This document shows, one piece after another, positions 27,356 to 35,600 of a stretch of DNA of 37,343 bases. Below the pieces are notes generated by a model. It ran no database searches and had not been told where the DNA came from. It worked only from the letters and a program-made list of their open reading frames with translations. Origin of the DNA: an uncultured Dorea sp. GTDB taxonomy: Bacteria > Bacillota > Clostridia > Lachnospirales > Lachnospiraceae. Location: the NCBI GenBank assembly GCA_947652615.1, contig CANTDX010000038.1, forward strand, positions 1 through 37,343, written 5' to 3'. Position 1 is the first letter of the stretch; every line of letters starts with the position of its first letter. The translations under genes were made by a program, and so were the position numbers.

Positions 27356-28246
27356 TTATCCCTTATCGCTGTGCCGTATATTCCTCTTCCTGTTCTCAAA
27401 AAATTCCGTCAGAAACGAATAGAAGTCTACTACATTACGGCTGTCTGTCTTATTCCTATTATAATGAATGATGATATCCCTCTGGCAGATCGGTTCCTCG
27501 ATCTTCAGCATCTTGACATGCTCATTCTCGATACTGCCCCAGGTGAATTCCGGCCAGAAGCCAATCCCCATATTGGCCGCGATCATATTCTTAACGGCAG
27601 AAGGATTGTCACTCTCGAAGATGATCTTGGGCGTGAAGCCGGCATGCTGGCAGAACCGGTCGCAGATATAGCGGAACTCCCTGGAACCAAGGAGGCTTAT
27701 GAATCCCTCCTCCTCCACCTCGGCAAGACGGATCGACGTCCTGTCCCGGTATCTTAGGTTCCTGGGCACCGCCAGATAGATCTCCTCCGCGCACGCGAAG
27801 CGGTTCTTCTCATCCTCCCCCAGGTAGAATAATTTCGTCGTCACTGCTATGTCATAGAGTTCACTCTCCGAATTCTGCTGTAACTGGAAATTAATATCCT
27901 CATGCTCCTTCTTATACTCAATGATCGCCTCCATCACAAGCCCCGATGCCGCCAGCACATTCATATGTATCGTCTCCCCCTCCAGGGCGACCATCATCTT
28001 AAGCTGCTCCGGAATCGCATCCATCTGCTCCATCAGAGGCTCTAATCTCTTCTGGAGATATCTCCCGTACTCTGTCAGTACGATATTGCGCCCCTTCGCC
28101 ACGAAAAGCGGCACCCCCAGATCCTTCTCAAGCCGCCGGATCGCCTGGGTCAGCGCCGGCTGTGTGATGTGCAGATTCTTCGCACTGTTGGTCATATGCT
28201 TCGTCTTCGCCGTCTCCAGGAAATAACGGATCTGCATAAGTTCCAT
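27356..28246 (-). CDS. LysR family transcriptional regulator
   Basis: A 296-residue LysR-type regulator with an N-terminal winged helix-turn-helix (about 3-60, MTNSAKNLHITQPALTQAIR) and a periplasmic-binding-protein-like effector domain (about 90-290). It is divergent from the PQ-loop/SGNH gene, with a palindrome in the shared 135-base gap, the classic layout for control of the divergent gene and of itself. Its downstream partner is hisA, which may therefore be under its control. The effector is unknown. Confidence 0.93.
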   Translation of the reverse strand: MELMQIRYFLETAKTKHMTNSAKNLHITQPALTQAIRRLEKDLGVPLFVAKGRNIVLTEYGRYLQKRLEPLMEQMDAIPEQLKMMVALEGETIHMNVLAASGLVMEAIIEYKKEHEDINFQLQQNSESELYDIAVTTKLFYLGEDEKNRFACAEEIYLAVPRNLRYRDRTSIRLAEVEEEGFISLLGSREFRYICDRFCQHAGFTPKIIFESDNPSAVKNMIAANMGIGFWPEFTWGSIENEHVKMLKIEEPICQRDIIIHYNRNKTDSRNVVDFYSFLTEFFENRKRNIRHSDKG

Positions 28247-28264
28247 TTATCATTTCTCCTATCT

Positions 28265-28280
28265 ATAATGTCAACATTAT
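28265..28280. promoter_or_regulatory. Palindromic operator candidate between LysR and the divergent gene
   Basis: ATAATGTCAACATTAT is a perfect seven-base inverted repeat around two central bases, placed 18 bases before the LysR start. ATTATG and CATAAT half-site-like words recur within the next 40 bases. Position and symmetry fit a LysR binding site. Confidence 0.5.
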
Positions 28281-28381
28281 GATTTTGATAAATATTATAT
28301 ATTAGACATAATCATACGTCAATGATAAACTAAATATGTAAGATAAAGTTACAGTTCAAAATGAAAGCGAGGAAAACAACA

Positions 28382-29416
28382 ATGGCTGAACTTCTTGAAT
28401 CTACTATGCTGATCTGCTTTGGATTATCCTGGCCTATGAATCTTGCCAAGAACATCAAGGCAAGATCAGCGCGCAACATGAGTCTCCAGTTCATACTTCT
28501 TATCATCACCGGATATGTGGCTGGAATCTCGGCTAAAATCTATAACCACAGATTCAATTATGTACTGGTAGTATATCTCCTGAATCTGGTCGTCGTATCC
28601 GCCAACGTGGTGGTCTACTTCATCAACCGGCGCTATGACAGACAGATGCAGACGGCAAACGCCGAACTTAGCAGACAGATATCCGGACATGCGAAGGAAT
28701 TTTCGGCCGGAAATACAGAGAATCCTTCCGAAAACACATCATTTAATGCATCCTTCAAACCATCAATTCAGAAACAAGGAGAAGATGAAATGGAAACTTA
28801 TCGCGAGCTGAACAGCATTACAGAAGCAGGCGGTGTTGTCTTATTTGGCTCCAACACGTTCGCCTCTCTTCCGATCGGAGAACTGACACAGGCCTTCCGG
28901 ATCACAGAACCAATCTATAACCGGAGCATCCGTGACGTGCGCATCGACCAGATTGAAAGCTATCTTAAGATATGCCTGTACGATCTGAATCCACGCAAGA
29001 TCTTCGTGAACATGGGAGATATCGACGTTCTCGACGAGAATGTCAACATAGACAACTTCATTTCCAAATACGAGTGGCTTCTCTACATGATCCACACGAA
29101 GACACAGGCCTCGATCTATATCGTCCCCATCGTCTCCGGCAGCCCCGCCGCCTTCAAGATCAACCAGCGGCTTAAAAGCCTGGCTTCCCAGACCGGCTGC
29201 AAGTATGTAGACGTCTCCGGCGTACTGGAAGCTAAACGGCCGACACTCAGACTCTTCGAGATATTGAAGGTGCATATGCGCAACCACCCGATCAATTTCG
29301 CAGACGCAATGGAAGTAGGAACTCTAAGCAACCGCGAACGGGAAGATGTTCCGAATGACGGCCAGACCTCCGCCGCACCTGGTCTCAAGCGGGATGTAGC
29401 CTACGCGAAACACTGA
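28382..29416 (+). CDS. PQ-loop-like membrane domain fused to SGNH-like domain
   Basis: A protein of 344 residues in two unlike halves. The first (about 1-85) has three hydrophobic segments and the PQ-loop/SemiSWEET-like stretch GLSWPMNLAKNIKARSARNMSL. After a polar linker of about 50 residues, the second half (about 137-310) resembles SGNH-type proteins I recall from Lachnospiraceae, with a Gly-Ser in VLFGSNTF where the catalytic Ser block I would be and an NMGDIDV block III-like motif; the hydrolase triad is not fully clear, so activity is uncertain. I choose the ATG at 28382 because GAGG lies upstream; the ATG at 28361 has no ribosome site. An internal AGGAG with ATG at 28790 could give the second half alone. 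Divergent from LysR. Confidence 0.65.
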   Translation: MAELLESTMLICFGLSWPMNLAKNIKARSARNMSLQFILLIITGYVAGISAKIYNHRFNYVLVVYLLNLVVVSANVVVYFINRRYDRQMQTANAELSRQISGHAKEFSAGNTENPSENTSFNASFKPSIQKQGEDEMETYRELNSITEAGGVVLFGSNTFASLPIGELTQAFRITEPIYNRSIRDVRIDQIESYLKICLYDLNPRKIFVNMGDIDVLDENVNIDNFISKYEWLLYMIHTKTQASIYIVPIVSGSPAAFKINQRLKSLASQTGCKYVDVSGVLEAKRPTLRLFEILKVHMRNHPINFADAMEVGTLSNREREDVPNDGQTSAAPGLKRDVAYAKH

Positions 29417-29465
29417 TCTTAAGAATCTATCAGCCTTGGTATGTCTGATGATAGATCATTCCAGA

Positions 29466-29502
29466 TAAAAACTGCCGGGAAGTACCTATTGTACCCCGGC
29501 AG
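29466..29502 (-). terminator. Terminator between convergent genes
   Basis: A perfect stem CTGCCGGG...CCCGGCAG with an inner GTAC pair (29472-29502), followed on the minus strand by TTTTTA. It lies directly after the EcsC-like stop codon, and probably also serves the plus-strand gene ending at 29416. Confidence 0.85.
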
Positions 29503-29507
29503 CTATT

Positions 29508-30302
29508 TTACCTTCCTGATCTTCCGTCCTGATATCTCCGGCTGCATCTTCTTCTGTACTTCAGATCCGCATAATCCGTGATTCGTTTCAAATATACAGC
29601 GTCCGCCATTCCTCCCGCCAGACCCACGATCGGAATCCCCTGTACAAACTTCATATATAACAGCGCTTCTGCCAATGCATCCGAAGTCCTGGTTATCTGT
29701 TCTTGCTTATCCGGCCCGCATGCAATCTCTGAATCAATCCATTCATTCAGCTCCCGGTTAGCCTGTACCAGTTCTTCCCCTCTAAGCAACGCCGTCTCGA
29801 TCACTCTCAGAATAAAGCACTGCTCCTCTTCCGTCTCATACGAACAACCATAACTAATCGCTATCTCATAGATACTCTTCAATAACATAGCAGTAAAAAG
29901 CGGGATATCCGGCATCCCGATGCCCAGGATACCAAGTCCAGCCCCTTCGATCCCCGACAGAAGCAGATTCCTGGCGCGCCCGCTCCCCGCCTGTCTGGAA
30001 AATGCCCTGACACTCTTTCGATCCTTACGGACACATGCTGCATACTCATTGATCTGAAACGTCTGCACCTGCTTCTCTTTGTCATAAGTCTTCTCGATCA
30101 ATCCCGTGCCCTTCTTAAAGACAAGCTCAAATGCCTTGCGAAAGGCTATCTTCAATGTGCCTTCCAGCTTCTCCGGTATCTTATCCGCGATCTTCTCCTT
30201 CCATGCAGAAGACTTCTCCTTACTCATCCTGTCTAAGAAACGCTGTTCCTTCCTCTCAACCGCCGTCCATTCCTTCTTCCAATGATCCTTAGAAAAAAGC
30301 AA
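29508..30302 (-). CDS. EcsC family protein
   Basis: A 264-residue protein of the EcsC family. It has a charged helical N-terminus, then a central Gly-rich hydrophobic stretch (SGIEGAGLGILGIGMPDIPLFTAMLLKSIYEIAISYG) that is the family hallmark, and a second hydrophobic part near residues 218-235 (GIPIVGLAGGMADAVYL). The family is named after a protein of the Bacillus ecs operon, but its molecular role is not known. The start is a TTG with GGAGG 11 bases upstream. It follows the cytidylate-kinase-like gene by 45 bases, a gap that contains an eight-base stem-loop, and probably shares its promoter. Confidence 0.82.
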   Translation of the reverse strand: MLFSKDHWKKEWTAVERKEQRFLDRMSKEKSSAWKEKIADKIPEKLEGTLKIAFRKAFELVFKKGTGLIEKTYDKEKQVQTFQINEYAACVRKDRKSVRAFSRQAGSGRARNLLLSGIEGAGLGILGIGMPDIPLFTAMLLKSIYEIAISYGCSYETEEEQCFILRVIETALLRGEELVQANRELNEWIDSEIACGPDKQEQITRTSDALAEALLYMKFVQGIPIVGLAGGMADAVYLKRITDYADLKYRRRCSRRYQDGRSGR

Positions 30303-30347
30303 TCTTCCCTATACCTCCATACCGTAACAGTTCAGATACCTTCACTG

Positions 30348-30947
30348 TTACTCCATACCTTCATAGGCTTCTCTCAGCATCCGGACAATCTGCGCCTCTG
30401 TAAAACGGCTGCTATCGATACAGAGATCATAAGCACCCATATCCAGCCATTTCTCGTCTGTAAAATACTCATAATAGCTGCGGCGTTCCTTATCCGTCTT
30501 CTTCACAAACGCACGAGCATCACTCTCCGGAATCTCAATGCGTTCGGCCGCCACCTTGACCCGGTATTCAAACGGCGCATGGATAAATACCTTCAGACAC
30601 CGCTCTCCCAGAATATGACCGGCACAGCGCCCGATGATGATGCAGTCCTCCTGATCTGCGATCGTCCGGATGATCTCACTCTCTGCTTGAAAGAGTACAT
30701 CGTTCATCGGATAGAGCCTGTACTGCGGCGCCATCTGTGCCGGTTCATCCAACGGATAGCGCCACCCGCTGGCACGCTTCTCATCAACCTTGACAAGCTC
30801 CTCATAAGGCAGTCCTTCCTTCTCGCTGGCGATCCTGATCAGGTCCTTGTCATAGCAGTGAATTCCCAGTTCTTCCGACAGAGCCTTCCCAATCCTTCTT
30901 CCGTTACTTCCGTACATTCGGTTTATGGCGATGATTCTTTTTGACAT
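30348..30947 (-). CDS. Cytidylate kinase-like family protein
   Basis: A 199-residue P-loop protein of the cytidylate-kinase-like group found widely in clostridia. It begins KRIIAINRMYGSNGRRIGKALSEELGIHCYDKDLI, which keeps the fold of the Walker A region of Cmk although the usual GPxGSGKS is altered to RMYGSNGRRI. The CIIIGRCAGHIL segment and KKTDKERRSYYEYFTDEKW region fit the family. Because the P-loop is degenerate and the protein is not in a cmk context, nucleotide monophosphate kinase activity is uncertain. The start at 30947 has AAAGGAG; a longer version from 30968 lacks one. Confidence 0.82.
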   Translation of the reverse strand: MSKRIIAINRMYGSNGRRIGKALSEELGIHCYDKDLIRIASEKEGLPYEELVKVDEKRASGWRYPLDEPAQMAPQYRLYPMNDVLFQAESEIIRTIADQEDCIIIGRCAGHILGERCLKVFIHAPFEYRVKVAAERIEIPESDARAFVKKTDKERRSYYEYFTDEKWLDMGAYDLCIDSSRFTEAQIVRMLREAYEGME

Positions 30948-31004
30948 AATAACAAACTCCTTTCTCATCCTGTGAAACCTGTTCCGCCTTGTTTCTATAA
31001 TCCT

Positions 31005-31034
31005 ATTATAGTCGTTTTATCACCTGAAAATCAA
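31005..31034 (-). promoter_or_regulatory. Promoter of the cytidylate-kinase-like / EcsC operon
   Basis: TTGATT (31034-31029), an 18-base spacer and TATAAT (31010-31005) on the minus strand, about 60 bases before the start codon at 30947. Confidence 0.65.
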
Positions 31035-31075
31035 GTACGCAAGATACAGTCAATTATAGCAAATAATTATTCTCC

Positions 31076-31987
31076 TTATCTGCCACCTGCAGCGCCGCAA
31101 GTGTATATTCTTTCTCTGAGCATGATCCGCGCTGATTCCGGCTCTACGACCTCGACATACTTCCCAAAAGACAGAAGATAATGAACAGTCCAGTTATTCA
31201 ATTCATATTGAGCGGCAACATAATAATTCCCATCCTCACCTATGTTAACCTGATCTTCTTGAAATTCATCGAATACCCTATGTGCAATCTCAGGAGAAAA
31301 TTTAAGCTTCAGCACAGGAAGCTTGCATCTTTCTCTGCCTTCAGATACCACGGAATAATCCAAAGGCAATTCACGCTCAAATATCTCCGGCATAATCTGA
31401 AGCTTTTTTATTCTGGAGAGGCGGAACGTTCTGATCTCTTCTTTAGATCTGCAATACCCAACAATATACCAGGCGTGCGATTTGAAGAGCAGCCGCAGAG
31501 GTTCTATGACTCTCTCCGATCTCTTCAATTCCGTGTTAAAATATTGAAACCTGATAACATGCTTATCGAGTATCGCGTATTGCAAGTCGGATATTTTTAT
31601 TTTTTCTTTTTCATCACTTCCCCAATATGAAAAATCAATATCAAGCCATCGGGAATCCCGTGCATTTCTGAAAACAGTGCTGATCTTACTCAATGCCATC
31701 TCCGCATTCGGATATTTCGCAGCCTGTAATATCTGCAAGCCCTGAAAAACACTCTGTTGCTCTTCTTTGGACAATAGAGACCTGTCAATCGTATACCCGT
31801 CTATCAGGGATATCCCTCCTCCGGTTCCCTTTGCTGATAATACCGGAATCCCTGCAATCGTCAGGATGTTGATATCCCGATAGATCGTTCTCGTCGATAC
31901 ATTAAAATAATCAGACAGTTCCCTGGCGGTAACATGTCCATGATTGATTATATAGAAAACCATCTGGACCAAGCGCTCTATCTGCAT
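31076..31987 (-). CDS. WYL domain transcriptional regulator (YafY/DeoR-like HTH)
   Basis: A 303-residue regulator with an N-terminal HTH_11-type winged helix (about 3-58, HVTARELSDYFNVSTRTIYRDI), a middle helical region, and a WYL ligand-sensing domain (about 140-220) with the hallmark motif KSHAWYIVGYCRSKEEIRTF. Such proteins sense nucleotides or other ligands and often control DNA-damage or defence genes. GAGGTGAAG precedes the ATG. No obvious target operon is adjacent. An inverted repeat lies in its upstream region (32026-32041), so autoregulation is plausible. Confidence 0.9.
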   Translation of the reverse strand: MQIERLVQMVFYIINHGHVTARELSDYFNVSTRTIYRDINILTIAGIPVLSAKGTGGGISLIDGYTIDRSLLSKEEQQSVFQGLQILQAAKYPNAEMALSKISTVFRNARDSRWLDIDFSYWGSDEKEKIKISDLQYAILDKHVIRFQYFNTELKRSERVIEPLRLLFKSHAWYIVGYCRSKEEIRTFRLSRIKKLQIMPEIFERELPLDYSVVSEGRERCKLPVLKLKFSPEIAHRVFDEFQEDQVNIGEDGNYYVAAQYELNNWTVHYLLSFGKYVEVVEPESARIMLRERIYTCGAAGGR

Positions 31988-32025
31988 CTCTTCACCTCTT
32001 GCTATAGACTATAACATATCCAATA

Positions 32026-32041
32026 TGACATATAGCTGTCA
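32026..32041. promoter_or_regulatory. Inverted repeat before the WYL regulator
   Basis: TGACA-N6-TGTCA (five-base arms) precedes a TGTTATAGT extended -10-like element on the minus strand, 40-55 bases from the start of the WYL gene. It is a candidate operator for the regulator itself. Confidence 0.4.
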
Positions 32042-32047
32042 CATTAA

Positions 32048-32302
32048 CTATAAATTCCTCGCTTCATCCACCAATATTCTTATTTTATCTCTATTTCCTT
32101 GAGCAATGATACCAAGTACGGGACTGTTAATGGCATGGGCTGATTCTACCACTGAACTGTCTACATCCAAGACCATCTCTTTCACCAACTCATCCTCAAA
32201 CCATTCGTCTTCATAATTATATTTAAAATAAGTATCCGGGCTAAATACATAATTCTCGTTCTCTATATCTTTAGTTCCCCTGTTAAAAATAATATTCAGC
32301 AT
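32048..32302 (-). CDS. DUF4869 family protein
   Basis: An 84-residue protein with the features of DUF4869: N-terminal LNIIFNRGT, then SPDTYFKYNYEDEWFEDELVKEMVLDVD and a SPVLGIIA segment. Function unknown; members are common in gut clostridia, often in accessory regions. The start at 32302 is preferred because AAAGGA lies nine bases upstream; ATG codons at 32308 and farther upstream are in frame but closer to or beyond that site. Composition is AT-rich like its neighbours. Confidence 0.65.
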   Translation of the reverse strand: MLNIIFNRGTKDIENENYVFSPDTYFKYNYEDEWFEDELVKEMVLDVDSSVVESAHAINSPVLGIIAQGNRDKIRILVDEARNL

Positions 32303-32465
32303 AATCATCAATCCTTTTGTTTTTTCTATTCTATCATACTTATATTTTTGCAACAAGGATATTTATAAAGCGGCAACAGAATGGATCCGTCGCCAATTAC
32401 TGACAAGCTTCAAACTTTATCTCTTTGCATTATGCTCTTTATTTCTTCGCCTGTACTTTTCTCCA

Positions 32466-32532
32466 TTGATTTTATTAAAAAAAGCAGATATACTATTATT
32501 AATGGTTGTAGCAAACGTTTTAAAACTGTTTG
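32466..32532 (+). promoter_or_regulatory. Promoter and palindromic operator of the second PIN toxin-antitoxin operon
   Basis: TTGATT (32466-32471), a 17-base spacer and TATACT (32489-32494) form a good promoter. Between its start site and the ribosome site lies a 21-base inverted repeat centred on GTTTTAAAAC with CAAAC/GTTTG flanks (32512-32532). Toxin-antitoxin operons are usually repressed by the antitoxin or complex at such a site. Confidence 0.6.
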
Positions 32533-32546
32533 AAGGAGGGATCATT

Positions 32547-32786
32547 ATGGCACCTACAAGCGCAGCGGTTCGTGATATGTTGAATAATTTAGAAGAGGAA
32601 GATTATAGAACTGCAATCAGCTTTATAGAATATCTGGTATCTTCACGTAAGAAAAAGAGGACTGAGGAAAGTAAAAATACTCTTGCTGAAATTCAAAAAA
32701 TGTTTATAGAAGATAAAGGATGGGATTCGGAAGAAAGCATGATTGAGGATATGGCGGCATTTAGAAGGGAACGGATGAATTTATGA
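32547..32786 (+). CDS. Antitoxin of a PIN toxin-antitoxin pair
   Basis: A 79-residue helical, acidic protein that ends with an ATGA overlap into the PIN gene. The start at 32547 has GAAGGAGGG six bases upstream; the longer open frame from 32466 begins inside the promoter. The N-terminal half (LNNLEEEDYRTAISFIEYLVSSRKKK) resembles small antitoxin-like proteins of the kind often found upstream of PIN genes. No clear DNA-binding motif is seen, although the operator upstream suggests it, or the complex, binds DNA. Confidence 0.75.
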   Translation: MAPTSAAVRDMLNNLEEEDYRTAISFIEYLVSSRKKKRTEESKNTLAEIQKMFIEDKGWDSEESMIEDMAAFRRERMNL

Positions 32787-33187
32787 AGATAATGCTTGAT
32801 ACAAACGTGCTTATATCAGCTTTGGTATTTGGCGAAAGGACCGGAAGATTGTTCGATATGCTGTTTGAATCAGATCATGAACTATATGTTTCCGAATATA
32901 TAGATCAGGAGTTTAAAGAGAAGCTCAAAGAAAAATGGCCTGCTAAAGCTGAAAAGGTATATTATCTTTACAGGCAGTTAGATATTCGATTTTGTAAAAG
33001 TACAGAAGAAAGGCTGGGTAAGTTGCGGGACAGAAAAGATATCCCTGTGCTGAGTGATGCATTGTATCATAAAATGGATATTATTTTATCTGGGGATAAA
33101 GATTTTCTAGAATCTGATTTAGAAAGGCCAATAATATATTCTCCATCGATGATGTTGGAATATCTCGAAATGTTGCATGATAAATAG
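32783..33187 (+). CDS. PIN domain toxin (COG1569-like)
   Basis: A 134-residue PIN ribonuclease of the 'putative toxin-antitoxin system toxin component, PIN family' group. It has the N-terminal MLDTNVLISALVFG motif, the Glu in YIDQEFKEKL, and the C-terminal acidic pair in RKDIPVLSDAL and IILSGDKDFL, so all catalytic positions are filled. It overlaps the antitoxin by four bases. Composition is AT-rich, in keeping with horizontal arrival. Confidence 0.85.
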   Translation: MKIMLDTNVLISALVFGERTGRLFDMLFESDHELYVSEYIDQEFKEKLKEKWPAKAEKVYYLYRQLDIRFCKSTEERLGKLRDRKDIPVLSDALYHKMDIILSGDKDFLESDLERPIIYSPSMMLEYLEMLHDK

Positions 33188-33214
33188 TGTCTGCTGTTAA
33201 GCCGTCATTTCTAG

Positions 33215-33240
33215 CTGCCCCGAAAATCTCTTCGGGGCAG
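33215..33240 (+). terminator. Hairpin after the PIN toxin gene
   Basis: A perfect ten-base stem CTGCCCCGAA / TTCGGGGCAG with a six-base loop, 28 bases after the toxin stop. The following T content is low, so termination strength is uncertain. Confidence 0.6.
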
Positions 33241-33319
33241 TAACATATCCGAATACAAAGGTTTTTAAAAATTAAGATCCAGAATCTCCAATTCGGAGAC
33301 TCATTCTCCTGCCTGGGGA

Positions 33320-33348
33320 TTGCATCGCCGCCTCAAATGCCCTATACT
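33320..33348 (+). promoter_or_regulatory. Promoter of the XRE regulator gene
   Basis: TTGCAT (33320-33325), a 17-base spacer and TATACT (33343-33348), about 38 bases before the start codon. Confidence 0.65.
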
Positions 33349-33385
33349 TCTTATAACATCTGCTGCATAAGAGGAGGAAGAATCA

Positions 33386-34153
33386 ATGGACCAGATCAAG
33401 ATCGGCAAATTTATTGCAAGTATGAGAAAGAAGCAGGGAATGTCACAGAAACAACTCGCAGAGAGGATCGACGTCACAGACAAGACCATATCCAAATGGG
33501 AGACCGGAAACCGGATGCCCGATGCATCGATCCTTCTGAAGCTTAGTTCTGAATTGCAGATCAATGTGAATGAACTTCTTGCAGGTGAGAAGTTCCTGTC
33601 GGAAGAAATCCCTTCAGAAGAATACATGGCAAGATCAGAGAGCAATATTGTGAATCTGATCGGTGAACTCGACGAGAATAATAAGAAGAACAAGGGCAGA
33701 CAGATCGGCACGGTCATCGGCATTCTGTGCATTGCTCTGGCTTTTGCCGGACTCATTGTCTCCAGCCTTCCCGTGGGCAGGATCATTGATATCTTCGATA
33801 TGCCTACCATGTTCTATCTGTTCGGTTCAAAATTTCTGATCATATCGTTCTCCAATCGATTCCATGATTATATCAATGCATGGAAATTATGTCTGCCAGG
33901 AACGAAATTATCAGCAAAGGAAATACTCGCGTCTCTGCAAGCCGTCAAATACGCCGGTGCGTTATCACTGACCCTTGGGGCCTTCTTCGCATTGATCGGA
34001 TTATTCTCTCTGCTAAACTATCTAAACGACCTTACTTCGATCGGACCCGGCCTTGCGCAGATTACATTATCTTTATTCTATACAGCCGTCATAGAGACCA
34101 TCTATGTGATCCTGCTGTTCCGGATCAAACGAGGAATTGATTCAAATCTGTAA
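33386..34153 (+). CDS. XRE family regulator with C-terminal membrane domain
   Basis: A 255-residue protein with an N-terminal Cro/C1-type helix-turn-helix (about 5-60, KQLAERIDVTDKTISKWETGNRMPD) followed by a short linker and three to four hydrophobic segments: about 110-130, 145-160, 190-215 and 225-245. The second half is a predicted membrane domain, so this is a membrane-tethered regulator, a layout common in Firmicutes next to transporter or stress genes. The ligand or signal is unknown. AGAGGAGG precedes the start. It converges with the DUF4143 gene, with one base between stop codons. Confidence 0.85.
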   Translation: MDQIKIGKFIASMRKKQGMSQKQLAERIDVTDKTISKWETGNRMPDASILLKLSSELQINVNELLAGEKFLSEEIPSEEYMARSESNIVNLIGELDENNKKNKGRQIGTVIGILCIALAFAGLIVSSLPVGRIIDIFDMPTMFYLFGSKFLIISFSNRFHDYINAWKLCLPGTKLSAKEILASLQAVKYAGALSLTLGAFFALIGLFSLLNYLNDLTSIGPGLAQITLSLFYTAVIETIYVILLFRIKRGIDSNL

Positions 34154-34154
34154 G

Positions 34155-35450
34155 TTAAATACAAAATGCAGCGTAAAGAGGAACTGTCTTTTTTCCGTCT
34201 TCAAAACCAAAATTTTTCCCGGAAAGCTTGATGGCATAGTCAGGCCTGTAGGTATCCATATAAACCTTCAGGCTCTTGGCTCTGGTGTTATCTGCTGACT
34301 TAACCTCAATGGGTATCAGTTTTCCGCCTCGCTGAATCACAAAGTCTATCTCAGCCCCTCGTTCAGACATCCAGTAATAGGTACTGTACCCGTTTATTAC
34401 AAGCTGCACATTCACATAATTCTCTGTCATTCCGCCCTTAAAATCATTGATATCCTCCACCATATAGAGAATGTCATTTGCTGCCAGATCCTTCTTGGCA
34501 AGAAGCAGTCCCATGTCCGACACATAGATCTTGAATGTATCGATATCTCGGTAATTTTCAAGCGGTTTTTTAATTTGTTCCACCTTATAGACCCGGGATG
34601 CAATCCCGGACAGACAGAGCCATTCAATAGCATTTTCAAATTCTGAAGCGCGCCCCCCTTTTTTTATCAGCTTATACTGGAAACGGGTATTCTTTTTGGA
34701 TAGCTGGACGGTAATATTGTCATAGGCAAGACGCGTCTTTTTAATTTCATTCAGGTTATTGTATTTGCTCATGTCATTGAGATAACTCGCAAGAATTGTA
34801 TCCTGGGCATGGCGGATCAGGATATAATCTTTTGTCTCTGCAAACAGCTTCACACACTCCGGCATACCGCCTACTATCAAATACTGACGGTAGAGCCGCA
34901 TAGCCGCGTCATGGAGAGCCCCGGGCAGCGGTGTATCTGCAGCAAAGCTTTTTTTGATCTGCTCCACAAGCTCCCGCTCTCCCATGGCAAGCATAAACTC
35001 CTCCATATCCATGGGATACAGAGTTTTCATATCCACCTTGCCCACTGGAAAGGAGAACTTCGCCCTGTTTACTGCCACCCCCAGCAGACTGCCCGCCACA
35101 ATAATATGATAACCCGGAGCATCCTCACAGAAGTATTTCAGAGAAGTCAGAGCTCTCTCACAGAGCTGCACCTCGTCAAATACAATCAGTGTCTTGTCTC
35201 TGACAATAGTCTGACCCGCAATATGGGACAAAATCGGGATCAGATAATCAGGGCTGATATTTTCCTCGAAGGTTTCATTTAATCTGGGATTTGTTTCAAA
35301 GTTAAAATACGCTACATTTTCATAATGGATGCGTCCGAATTCTAAGATGGAATATGTCTTACCGACCTGTCTTGCCCCCTGCAGAATCAGAGGTTTCCGG
35401 TGTCTGCTGTCCTTCCATTCTTCCAGAAAACTCATAACTTTTCTATACAT
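34155..35450 (-). CDS. AAA family ATPase with DUF4143 domain
   Basis: A 431-residue protein with an N-terminal AAA_14 ATPase (Walker A GARQVGKTYS at about residue 25, Walker B LIVFDEVQLC) and a C-terminal DUF4143 domain (about 210-400) whose ERGAEIDFVIQ...IPIEVKS segment has the E/D-x-K pattern of PD-(D/E)XK nuclease-like folds. These proteins are abundant in gut bacteria; their function is not settled, with suggested links to defence or DNA metabolism. The start has AAGGGGGA and a strong promoter at 35481-35509. The gene appears intact. Confidence 0.88.
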   Translation of the reverse strand: MYRKVMSFLEEWKDSRHRKPLILQGARQVGKTYSILEFGRIHYENVAYFNFETNPRLNETFEENISPDYLIPILSHIAGQTIVRDKTLIVFDEVQLCERALTSLKYFCEDAPGYHIIVAGSLLGVAVNRAKFSFPVGKVDMKTLYPMDMEEFMLAMGERELVEQIKKSFAADTPLPGALHDAAMRLYRQYLIVGGMPECVKLFAETKDYILIRHAQDTILASYLNDMSKYNNLNEIKKTRLAYDNITVQLSKKNTRFQYKLIKKGGRASEFENAIEWLCLSGIASRVYKVEQIKKPLENYRDIDTFKIYVSDMGLLLAKKDLAANDILYMVEDINDFKGGMTENYVNVQLVINGYSTYYWMSERGAEIDFVIQRGGKLIPIEVKSADNTRAKSLKVYMDTYRPDYAIKLSGKNFGFEDGKKTVPLYAAFCI

Positions 35451-35480
35451 AAACCTGTCCCCCTTAAAGATATTGGTTTT

Positions 35481-35509
35481 AGTATAGCGGATATTCCCGT
35501 AAATATCAA
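35481..35509 (-). promoter_or_regulatory. Promoter of the DUF4143 ATPase gene
   Basis: TTGATA (35509-35504), a 17-base spacer and TATACT (35486-35481) on the minus strand, about 30 bases before the start codon. Confidence 0.7.
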
Positions 35510-35600
35510 TAAATTTTTATCTATTTTTAACGTATATTTACATGAACTCTTTATAAATTTCTACACCTTTCAACACAGAAAAGCTCTGACCACTCACTAC

